Assembly: GCA_005877965.1 (NCBI GenBank)
Contig: VBNP01000018.1
Span: forward strand, 1 to 7,992
From: Gammaproteobacteria bacterium
GTDB taxonomy: Bacteria > Pseudomonadota > Gammaproteobacteria > Steroidobacterales > Steroidobacteraceae
Direction of reading: 5' to 3'
DNA length: 7,992 nt
Under the pieces are notes generated by a model, which did no database searches, was not told the DNA's origin, and worked only from the letters and a program-made list of their open reading frames with translations. The translations under genes were made by a program, and so were the position numbers. Below, in pieces: positions 1 to 6,236 of this stretch (its first letter is position 1; the number at the start of each line of letters is the position of its first letter).

Positions 1-1
1 G

Positions 2-1513
2 CTGGACCTCAAAACCGAGCGGCCGCTCGGGTTGGATCTCGCGGCCCGCAAGGCTCTGCCGCTCGACTTCCCCTGGCGGGCGAATATGCGCGACGGCCAC
101 GCGGCGAGGGGACTGCTGCCGACGAACCGTGGAATCCTGATGCTTGCGGTTGCGCCAGTGCTCGACGGCAACGGCGGCGGCCCGGCTCGTGGAATGATGC
201 TCATGGGGCGGCTTCTTTCAGCCTCGGACGTCAGGAGCATCGCCGCCCAGGCGCAGGCCGACCTGACCCTGCTCGCGCCGGGAGCGATCCAGGGGCGCGA
301 GCAGCTCATCGAGAGTGATGCTGTCACACGCGTGTATCGCACCTTCGACGACGTTTACGGCCGGCCGGTGATGACGCTGCGGGTCGACGTGCCGCGCGAG
401 GTCATGCGGCGCGGTCAGGCGGCCGTCACCTATGCCTCCATCTGTCTCGTGGGGGCCGCGGTGGTCGTACTCGTTCTGCTGGTGACCGTCCTGAACCGCC
501 TCATCCTGACGCCGCTGGCGGTCGTCACACGCCACGCGGTGGCGCTCGATGAGGGCAGGGATCTGACGACGCGGCTCGATCTTGGGCGTACCGATGAGAT
601 CGGCGTCCTGGCACGGGAGCTGGATCGCATGGTGGCCCGCGTCGCCGAGTCGCGCACCCAGCTCGTCGATCAATCCTTCCAGGCCGGCTTCGCCGAACTG
701 GCCAAGGGTGTGCTGCACAATCTCGGCAACGCCATGACGCCGATCGGCGTGCGGCTGGCGAGCCTGAGGGAGCGGCTGCGGGCTGCGCCCAGCGATGACG
801 CCGAGCAGGCCGTCGCGGAGCTTCAGGCCGGGGCGGCGGACTCGCAACGAGGCGCGGATCTGCAGGAATTCCTGCGCCTGGCCTGCAGGGAGCTCGCGGG
901 TACCGTGCGCGCGGCGCAAGTCGACGTAGAGGTCATGACCCGCCAGGCGAGCGCCATACAGACGGCGCTTGCCGAGCAGCTGCACTCCACACGCAATGAG
1001 CACGTGATCGAACCGGTGCGTGTGACCGAGCTCGTGGCGCAGTCGCTGGAGATCGTGCCCGACTCCTGCCGGCAGCGCCTGGTGGTCGACACCGACGACA
1101 CGCTGCGCAAACTGGGTGTGGTGCGTGTGGCGCGCACCGTGCTGCGCCTGATCCTGCAGAACCTCATCATCAACGCCGCCGAGGCGGTGCGCGATGCGGG
1201 CAAGCAAAAGGGCGTACTGCGCGTGAGCGCCGAGCTCACGCGCGAGGCTGACCGCCAGCAGCTGCACCTGCAGTTCAGGGACGACGGCGTGGGCATTGCC
1301 GCGCAGAATCTCGAGCGGGTATTTGAAAAGGGATTCTCGACCAAGTCGCCGGAAACCAACCACGGTATCGGTCTGCACTGGTGCGCCAACGCCATCAACG
1401 CGCTGGGCGGACGGATCTGGGCGGCGAGCGAGGGTCCCGGGCGCGGCGCATCGATGCATCTGCTGGTGCCCGTGGCCGCTCGTGAAACCGTGTCTGTTGC
1501 CGGAGCTGCGTGA
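2..1513 (+). CDS. Sensor histidine kinase, CHASE4-like/HAMP/HATPase (5' truncated)
   Basis: The reading frame is open to the window edge, so the true start and the first membrane segment lie upstream. The TTG at 32 falls inside the domain and is not a likely start. Residues below count from that codon. Residues 1-120 resemble the C-terminal part of a periplasmic CHASE4 sensor region, with an AVAPVLD...GPARGMMLMGRLL pattern. A hydrophobic helix lies at about 131-155 and a HAMP linker with a DEIG motif at about 156-208. The H-box is non-canonical, VLHNLGNAMTP, with the presumed phospho-acceptor His229. A long helical stretch follows, then a complete HATPase domain: N-box around Asn381, G1 DDGVGI at 417, F-box FEKGFS, and a G2 motif NHGIGL. 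It is an inner-membrane kinase, and the next gene, 8 nt away, is its probable response regulator. The signal sensed is unknown. Histidine-kinase identity is secure; the CHASE4 label is less so because the domain is cut. Confidence 0.9.
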   Translation: MDLKTERPLGLDLAARKALPLDFPWRANMRDGHAARGLLPTNRGILMLAVAPVLDGNGGGPARGMMLMGRLLSASDVRSIAAQAQADLTLLAPGAIQGREQLIESDAVTRVYRTFDDVYGRPVMTLRVDVPREVMRRGQAAVTYASICLVGAAVVVLVLLVTVLNRLILTPLAVVTRHAVALDEGRDLTTRLDLGRTDEIGVLARELDRMVARVAESRTQLVDQSFQAGFAELAKGVLHNLGNAMTPIGVRLASLRERLRAAPSDDAEQAVAELQAGAADSQRGADLQEFLRLACRELAGTVRAAQVDVEVMTRQASAIQTALAEQLHSTRNEHVIEPVRVTELVAQSLEIVPDSCRQRLVVDTDDTLRKLGVVRVARTVLRLILQNLIINAAEAVRDAGKQKGVLRVSAELTREADRQQLHLQFRDDGVGIAAQNLERVFEKGFSTKSPETNHGIGLHWCANAINALGGRIWAASEGPGRGASMHLLVPVAARETVSVAGAA

Positions 1514-1515
1514 GG
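1512..1515 (+). promoter_or_regulatory. Ribosome binding site selecting ATG 1522
   Basis: GAGG lies six bases before ATG 1522 and overlaps the stop codon of the kinase gene. A GTG at 1510 is in the same frame but sits before this site and has no good Shine-Dalgarno of its own. The site therefore favours ATG 1522 and suggests translational coupling with the kinase. Confidence 0.55.
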
Positions 1516-1521
1516 TCCCCC

Positions 1522-3432
1522 ATGGCTGAACAGAACCGAACGACCATTCGCGTGCTGGTGGTCGATGATGAACCGGGGATCCGGGATGCCTACCGGCAGG
1601 TGCTGGCTGAGAGTGACGTCAGTCAGGAGGTCGAGGGTTTTCGCGCGCTGCGCAGCCGACTGTTCAGCAGGAATGCGCCCGAGCGGTCACCCGCAAAAGC
1701 GCGCCCGCACAGCACCACCTTCGAGGCGGTGTTCTGCGATCAGGCTCAGGCGGCGGTCGCTGCGGTGAACGAGGCACTGGCGCACAACCAGCCATTCGCC
1801 GTGGTGTTCCTCGACATGCGCATGCCGCCGGGCCCGGACGGGGTGTGGGCGGCCGCGCAGATCAGGGAGCTGGATCCGGCGGTCGAGATCGTTATCTGCA
1901 CGGCCTACTCCGACGCGGATCCCAGTGACATCGGCGGGTTGGTGCCCCCCGAAGACAAGCTCTCGTACCTGCAGAAGCCCTTTCATCCGCATGAAGTGCG
2001 GCAAATGACCATTGCCCTGGGCAGCAAGTGGCGCGCCGAGCGACGCATCGTCAAGCTCGCATACTTCGATACGCTGACCGGTCTGCCCAATCGCGAGCAG
2101 TCGCATAACCGGCTGGTGCGCGCGCTGCAGGCGGCGAAGGAAAATGATCGCACCCTCGCGGTGCTGTATCTGGATCTCGATAACTTCAAGAGGGTCAACG
2201 ACACGCTCGGTCACGCGGCGGGGGACGAACTGCTGCGCCGGGTCGCGGACCGGTTGCGCAACTCGCTGCGCGATCGCGCCGATGCAGCGGTTCCCGGGGC
2301 GGGCGCCGGGCCGCGGCTGGGCGATATCGCACGCCTGGGTGGCGATGAATTCATGGTGCTGCTGCCGAATATGCGCTGTGCCGCCGACGCGGGCGGCGTG
2401 GCGGAGCGGCTGATCGAGGCGCTGCGCGAGCCGGTGCAGCTCGCCGCGAATTCCCTGGTGGTGACTCCGAGCGTGGGGATCGCCGTCTATCCTCAGGACG
2501 GCGCCGATGCGGTGACCCTGCTGCGTCACGCCGATCTGGCGATGTATGTCGCCAAACGGCGCACTCCCGGTACCTACGCCTACTACGACGCATCCATGAA
2601 CGCGATAGCGCTGCACCGTTTCACCATCGAAGACCGGTTGCGCGGCGCCCTCGCCCGCAACGAGTTCTCGCTCCTGTACCAGCCACAATTCGACGTGCGC
2701 ACCGCGAGCGTTTCCGGGATGGAGGTGCTGCTGTGCTGGACGAGTGCCGAGCTCGGCGTCGTGAGCAGCGCGGAATTCCTCCCGGTCGCGGAGGAGACCG
2801 GGCTGATACAGTCCATCGGCGCCTGGGTGCTGCGCACCGCCTGCCTGCAGGCCAAGACCTGGCGTGCCGAGGGCCTGCCGGTGCAGCGCATTGCGGTCAA
2901 CGTCTCGGGGCGTCAGTTTGCGCTCGCCGACTATCCGGCCCAGGTGGCGGCGATTCTGCAGGAGACCGGGCTCGATCCGGGCATGCTGGAGCTGGAGATC
3001 AGCGAGTCGGTGGTGATGGCCGATGAGCCGTGGGCCGAAAGGACCATCAACCAGCTGAAACAGCTCGGCATCTCCCTCGCCATCGACGATTTTGGCACCG
3101 GCTACTCGCGCTTCGGCCGGCTGCGCAACCTCGCGGTCGATCGGCTCAAGATAGGTCGCTCGTTCGTAACCAGCATCACCGAGGGCGGCGACGATCGCGC
3201 GATCGCCTCGGCCATCATCGCCATGTCGCGCTCGCTGCGCATCAATGTCATCGCCGAGGGCGTGGAGAATTTCCCGCAGTTGGCCTTCCTGCAGGAGCAG
3301 GACTGCCAGGATGCGCAGGGATTTCTGCTCAGCGGGCCGTTGCAGGCCGAGGAAGCGCGCGCGCTGCTCAAGCGCTCGGGCGAGCTCGGCGAGGGCTCGC
3401 GCTCGCAGCGCTTCAAGGCGCTCATCGGCTGA
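1522..3432 (+). CDS. Response regulator REC-GGDEF-EAL, c-di-GMP turnover
   Basis: This 636-residue cytoplasmic protein has three domains. REC (about 9-165) has acidic residues D15/D16, phospho-acceptor D98 in FLDMRMPPGPDG, T127 and K152. It is longer than the usual ~120 residues because about 35 are inserted after the first helix. GGDEF (about 178-345) has an intact GGDEF at 273-277, so diguanylate cyclase activity is plausible. The inhibitory RxxD site is not at its usual place, and a short Ala/Gly/Pro-rich insertion precedes the motif. EAL (about 350-625) has EVL at 401-403 in place of EAL. It keeps N460, E492, D522/D523 (DDFGTGYS), K543, E579 and Q599, matching most known metal-binding and catalytic positions. 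The usual LKID reads LKIG, with Gly545. It probably makes or degrades c-di-GMP under control of the upstream kinase; which activity dominates cannot be told from sequence. A GTG start at 1510 would add four residues. Confidence 0.93.
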   Translation: MAEQNRTTIRVLVVDDEPGIRDAYRQVLAESDVSQEVEGFRALRSRLFSRNAPERSPAKARPHSTTFEAVFCDQAQAAVAAVNEALAHNQPFAVVFLDMRMPPGPDGVWAAAQIRELDPAVEIVICTAYSDADPSDIGGLVPPEDKLSYLQKPFHPHEVRQMTIALGSKWRAERRIVKLAYFDTLTGLPNREQSHNRLVRALQAAKENDRTLAVLYLDLDNFKRVNDTLGHAAGDELLRRVADRLRNSLRDRADAAVPGAGAGPRLGDIARLGGDEFMVLLPNMRCAADAGGVAERLIEALREPVQLAANSLVVTPSVGIAVYPQDGADAVTLLRHADLAMYVAKRRTPGTYAYYDASMNAIALHRFTIEDRLRGALARNEFSLLYQPQFDVRTASVSGMEVLLCWTSAELGVVSSAEFLPVAEETGLIQSIGAWVLRTACLQAKTWRAEGLPVQRIAVNVSGRQFALADYPAQVAAILQETGLDPGMLELEISESVVMADEPWAERTINQLKQLGISLAIDDFGTGYSRFGRLRNLAVDRLKIGRSFVTSITEGGDDRAIASAIIAMSRSLRINVIAEGVENFPQLAFLQEQDCQDAQGFLLSGPLQAEEARALLKRSGELGEGSRSQRFKALIG

Positions 3433-3471
3433 CGCGACCGGTCAGCGCGCCCCGCCCCGGACAATTCGGCT

Positions 3472-3477
3472 TACAAT
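3472..3477 (+). promoter_or_regulatory. Possible -10 element before glcF
   Basis: TACAAT matches five of six bases of the sigma-70 -10 consensus and sits in the 84-nt gap between the response regulator and glcF. No convincing -35 hexamer is seen 16-18 bases upstream, where the sequence is GC-rich. It would let glcF and the permease be transcribed apart from the signalling pair. No hairpin followed by a T-run was found in the gap. Confidence 0.3.
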
Positions 3478-3507
3478 CCTCCTGCAGGCACGCACGGCTG
3501 CGACTGC

Positions 3508-3514
3508 GGGGAGG
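3508..3514 (+). promoter_or_regulatory. Ribosome binding site of glcF with very short spacing
   Basis: GGGGAGG ends only two bases before ATG 3517, closer than the usual 5-9 bases. No other start codon is available nearby in this frame, upstream or before the first cysteine. The N-terminal length to that cysteine fits E. coli GlcF, so the start is kept despite the odd spacing. Confidence 0.5.
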
Positions 3515-3516
3515 TT

Positions 3517-4773
3517 ATGCGGACCGCGCTCGCCGATTTCATCAGGGACACCCCTGAGGGGCGCGAGGCGCAGGCGATCCTGCGCGCCTGCGTGCACTGC
3601 GGTTTCTGTCTCCCGGCCTGTCCCACCTACCAGTTGCTCGGCGACGAGCTCGACAGCCCGCGCGGCCGCATCTACCTGATGAAGCAGCTGCTGGAAGGTG
3701 CACCGGTCAGCGCGCGCACCCAGCTGCATCTGGACCGCTGTCTGACCTGTCGCGCCTGCGAGAGCGCCTGTCCGTCCGGAGTGCAGTACGGACGGCTGCT
3801 GGACATCGGGCGCGCGCTCACCGAAGAGCGCGTGACCCGCACCCCCGCCGCGCTCTTGAAGCGCTACCTGCTGCGCAAGCTGGTGCCGCACACTGACCGG
3901 GTGCGCGCGCTGTTGCGTGTGGCGCGCATCGCGCGGCCGCTGTTGCCGCGACAGCTGGCGGCGCCGGTATCCGCAGCGCGCGCGGCGGACTCGCGCCGCG
4001 AGCCCTGGCCCACGGCAGCTCGCGCGCGGCGGGTGTTGTTGCTGCCGGGGTGCGTGCAGCCCGCTGTGCGGCCTGCCATCGACGCGGCCGCCGCGCGGGT
4101 GCTGGATCGTGTGGGGATCTCGACCCTTGCGGTCGACGGCACCGGCTGCTGCGGCGCGCTCGCCCATCATCTCTCCGCCCACCGGGAGACGCTGCATCAG
4201 GTGCGGCGCAACGTGGACGCGCTGTGGCCGCACATCGAGGCGGGGGCCGAGGCGGTGGTGGTCACCGCCAGCGCCTGCGCTTCGATGCTGAGCGAGTACG
4301 GACGCCTGCTGCGGGATGATCCGGACTACGCCGCGCGGGCGGCGCGCGTCGCTGCACTGGCCCGGGACATCGCTCAAGTGGCGGCGGCCGAGAGTGAAGG
4401 ACTCGCCGCGGCGCTGCGGCGCGCCGCGCACCGGCAGGCGCCGGGCATGGCGCGGGTCGCCTTCCATGCGCCGTGCACTCTGCAACACGCCCTGCAGGTC
4501 AGCGGCACGGTCGAGTCGCTGCTGACGGCCGCGGGATTCGCCCTCACCCCGGTTGCCGACCGTCACCAATGCTGCGGTTCGGCGGGAACCTATTCCATCC
4601 TGCAGCCGCAGCTGTCGGCACGGCTGCTGCGCCTGAAGGTCGCGGCTCTGGAGAGCGGCACGCCCGACCTCATTGCCACCGCCAACATCGGCTGCCTCAT
4701 GCATATCGGCGGCGGCACCTCGGTGCCGGTGTGTCACTGGGTCGAACTGCTCGCGCAGAGACTAGATGGCTGA
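3517..4773 (+). CDS. glcF: Glycolate oxidase iron-sulfur subunit GlcF
   Basis: This 418-residue protein matches GlcF, the electron-transfer subunit of the membrane-associated glycolate dehydrogenase GlcDEF, which oxidises glycolate to glyoxylate. It has two ferredoxin-type [4Fe-4S] motifs: C25/C28/C31 with C35-Pro (start of CVHCGFCLPACP), and C75/C78/C81 with C85-Pro. Two cysteine-rich CCG domains follow. The first has C179 (LPGC) and C211-C212-G; the second has C320 (HAPC) and C352-C353-G. The segment after the first motif (TYQLLGDELDSPRGRIYLMKQ) is highly typical of GlcF. Length is close to E. coli GlcF (about 407), and the distance from Met1 to the first Cys is the same. Other CCG-domain proteins such as LutA or HdrB-like subunits are less likely given the N-terminal match. 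The flavoprotein partners GlcD and GlcE are not adjacent upstream, where a c-di-GMP regulator sits. The 3' end overlaps the permease gene by 8 nt, implying co-translation. Confidence 0.88.
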   Translation: MRTALADFIRDTPEGREAQAILRACVHCGFCLPACPTYQLLGDELDSPRGRIYLMKQLLEGAPVSARTQLHLDRCLTCRACESACPSGVQYGRLLDIGRALTEERVTRTPAALLKRYLLRKLVPHTDRVRALLRVARIARPLLPRQLAAPVSAARAADSRREPWPTAARARRVLLLPGCVQPAVRPAIDAAAARVLDRVGISTLAVDGTGCCGALAHHLSAHRETLHQVRRNVDALWPHIEAGAEAVVVTASACASMLSEYGRLLRDDPDYAARAARVAALARDIAQVAAAESEGLAAALRRAAHRQAPGMARVAFHAPCTLQHALQVSGTVESLLTAAGFALTPVADRHQCCGSAGTYSILQPQLSARLLRLKVAALESGTPDLIATANIGCLMHIGGGTSVPVCHWVELLAQRLDG

Positions 4774-6094
4774 CCAGTGGGGCGAGCGCATGCCGCGCTC
4801 GGTGAGCCTGTTGCAGACCGTCGCCGTGTCGGTAGGCGTCGCCATCGGCAGCGGAATCTTCCGCGTTCCGGCCACGGTCGCCGCGCAGCTGCACGCGCCC
4901 GGCCCGATCATCGCCTGCTGGGTGCTGGGCGGCATCATCGCGCTGTGCGGAGCCCTCACGGTCGCGGAACTGGCGGGGGCGCTGCCGCGCTCCGGGGGCA
5001 TCTTCGCCTGGCTGCTGGAGAGTTACGGTCCGCTGCCGGCGTTCCTGTTCGGCTGGACCGAGCTCATCGTGATCCGCGCCGCGGCGCTGGGCGCCATCGC
5101 GACCATTTTCGCGGAGTACCTCGGATACTTCGTGCCGCTGAGCGCCGCGCAGGTCCGCTACACGGCGGCGCTGGCCATCGTGCTCATCGGTGCGATCAAC
5201 TACATCGGCGTGCAGCGCGCGGCCGCGGTGCTGAGCGCGACCACCGCGCTCAAGTACGCCGTGCTCGCGGCGCTCGGGCTGCTCGCGTTCACGGCCACGG
5301 GCGGGAGCGGTGCGCATTTCAGCCCCGCGTGGCCCGCGGGTGTGCCCGCCTCGCTCCTCGCGAGCGCGCTGATCCCGGTGCTGTGGACCTACGACGGCTG
5401 GGCCGACCCGGCCACCATGGCCGGGGAGATCAGCGACCCGCAGCGCAATCTGCCACTTGCCCTGATCGCCGGCGCGCTGTGCGTCATGCTGGTCTACCTC
5501 GTGGTCAACATCGGCTTCATGTATGCGCTCGCGCCGGCGCAGATGGCCGGCTCGCAACTCATTGCCTCCAGCGTGGCGGCGCGCATCCCGCTGCTCGGCG
5601 GCGCGGGAGCGGCGGTGGTCGCCGCCGCGGTGGTGGTGTCCGCCTTCAGCGGCCTGAACGCCTCCATGATGACCGGATCGCGCGTGTTCTTCGCCATGGC
5701 CGATCGCGGTCTGTTCTTTCGCGCCGCGGCGCGCGTTTCCCCGCGTTTCAGCAGCCCGTCGGTCGCCATCTGGCTGGCCACCGCGCTCGGTGTCGCTTAC
5801 GTGCTCGAGAATGACTTCGCGCAGCTGGCCGACAAGTTCATCCTGGGCATCTGGCCCTTCTACGCACTCGCGGTGGCGGGCGTATTCGTGTTGCGCCGCC
5901 GGCGTCCCGAGCTGCCGCGACCGTATCGGGTGTGGGGTTATCCGCTGGTGCCGGCGGTGTTCCTGCTCGCTTCGGGCCTGATGGTGCTCAACGCGCTGTT
6001 CACCGATCCGCGCAACACCGGTGTTACCCTGCTCATCATTCTGGCGGGGGCGCCGGTGTACTGGCTGCGCGCGAGGCTCGCGCGCGGGCGCTAA
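4766..6094 (+). CDS. APC-superfamily amino-acid permease
   Basis: This 442-residue polytopic inner-membrane protein has about 12 predicted helices. It shows the first-helix signature of the amino acid-polyamine-organocation superfamily, AIGSGIFRVP, with G28-S29-G30. Other family marks are AELAGALPRSGG after helix 2, WTYDGWADPATMAGEI in the middle, and the C-terminal PELPRPYRVWGYPLVP followed by two closing helices. It resembles the LAT-like or serine/threonine-exchanger branch, but the substrate cannot be named. ATG 4766 overlaps the glcF stop by 8 nt. An in-frame ATG at 4790 is also possible and would remove eight residues before the first helix; neither has a strong Shine-Dalgarno. Coupling to glcF suggests co-expression, perhaps for import of an amino acid related to glycolate or glyoxylate metabolism, but that link is inference. 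Confidence 0.88.
   Translation: MADQWGERMPRSVSLLQTVAVSVGVAIGSGIFRVPATVAAQLHAPGPIIACWVLGGIIALCGALTVAELAGALPRSGGIFAWLLESYGPLPAFLFGWTELIVIRAAALGAIATIFAEYLGYFVPLSAAQVRYTAALAIVLIGAINYIGVQRAAAVLSATTALKYAVLAALGLLAFTATGGSGAHFSPAWPAGVPASLLASALIPVLWTYDGWADPATMAGEISDPQRNLPLALIAGALCVMLVYLVVNIGFMYALAPAQMAGSQLIASSVAARIPLLGGAGAAVVAAAVVVSAFSGLNASMMTGSRVFFAMADRGLFFRAAARVSPRFSSPSVAIWLATALGVAYVLENDFAQLADKFILGIWPFYALAVAGVFVLRRRRPELPRPYRVWGYPLVPAVFLLASGLMVLNALFTDPRNTGVTLLIILAGAPVYWLRARLARGR
6067..6085 (+). terminator. GC-rich hairpin at the end of the permease gene
   Basis: GCGCGCGAG (6067-6075) and CTCGCGCGC (6077-6085) are a perfect inverted repeat around one central base. In RNA this would fold as about 8 bp with a GGC loop. 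The stretch TAATTCTTC follows after six more bases, which is T-rich but not a proper U-run. The repeat lies within the last codons (Arg/Ala/Leu) of the permease, so it may be only a by-product of coding GC-rich residues. It could end or weaken transcription before the exporter genes. Confidence 0.3.
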
Positions 6095-6138
6095 TTCTTC
6101 AGCCGTTCGTGGCCGCACCGCGCGCGGGACGGTGTACC

Positions 6139-6159
6139 CAAGCACAATATATCGACTTG
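6139..6159. promoter_or_regulatory. AT-rich promoter/operator candidate before ybhG
   Basis: An AT island (ACAATATATC, 6144-6153) stands out in very GC-rich sequence and contains TATATC, four of six matches to a -10 box. It is flanked by CAAG (6139-6142) and CTTG (6156-6159), an inverted repeat with 13 bases between arms. This arrangement could be a promoter covered by a dimeric repressor site. No good -35 was found and the arms are short, so the call is tentative. In E. coli a TetR-type regulator (CecR/YbiH) is encoded before ybhG; none is visible here. Confidence 0.3.
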
Positions 6160-6165
6160 AGGAGG
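6159..6165 (+). promoter_or_regulatory. Strong Shine-Dalgarno before a 20-codon ORF
   Basis: GAGGAGG is an almost ideal anti-SD match and lies eight bases before GTG 6174. It is 67 bases from the ybhG start at 6233, so it cannot serve ybhG directly. That supports translation of the short leader ORF. Confidence 0.5.
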
Positions 6166-6173
6166 CGCGGGCG

Positions 6174-6236
6174 GTGGCTAACGGCACGACGACAATCCAC
6201 GACGGGCGCGGGCCGCACCGGGGGCGTACGGCGTGA
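6174..6236 (+). CDS. Possible 20-residue leader peptide coupled to ybhG
   Basis: GTG 6174 opens a 20-codon frame ending at TGA 6234-6236. The encoded peptide (residues 2-6 ANGTT) is hydrophilic, with Thr, Gly, Arg and His prominent and no hydrophobic segment. Two things support it. A near-perfect Shine-Dalgarno lies eight bases upstream, and its stop overlaps the ybhG start as GTGA, a classic translational-coupling layout. I recognise no family. It may feed ribosomes to the poorly marked ybhG start, act as a regulatory leader, or be chance in GC-rich DNA. Confidence 0.4.
   Translation: MANGTTTIHDGRGPHRGRTA

Noticed and set aside
218..1459. Antisense frame of 413 codons opposite the histidine kinase
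   Set aside because: A shadow of the kinase reading frame, with no recognisable domain and no ribosome binding site noted.
1510..1524. GTG 1510 as the start of the response regulator
   Set aside because: ATG 1522 has a GAGG six bases upstream, while GTG 1510 has no comparable site. The four extra residues would precede the first REC strand without adding to the domain.
1687..2688. Antisense frame of 333 codons opposite the REC-GGDEF region
   Set aside because: The sense strand encodes conserved REC and GGDEF motifs. The antisense composition is typical of GC-driven open frames.
3433..3516. Intrinsic terminator between the response regulator and glcF
   Set aside because: Only a short palindrome (GACCGGTC, 3435-3442) and C-rich sequence are seen. 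There is no stable hairpin followed by a T-run.
3442..4737. Antisense frame of 431 codons opposite glcF
   Set aside because: The sense strand has well-placed cysteine motifs of GlcF. The antisense product is low-complexity in Arg, Gly and His and matches nothing recognisable.
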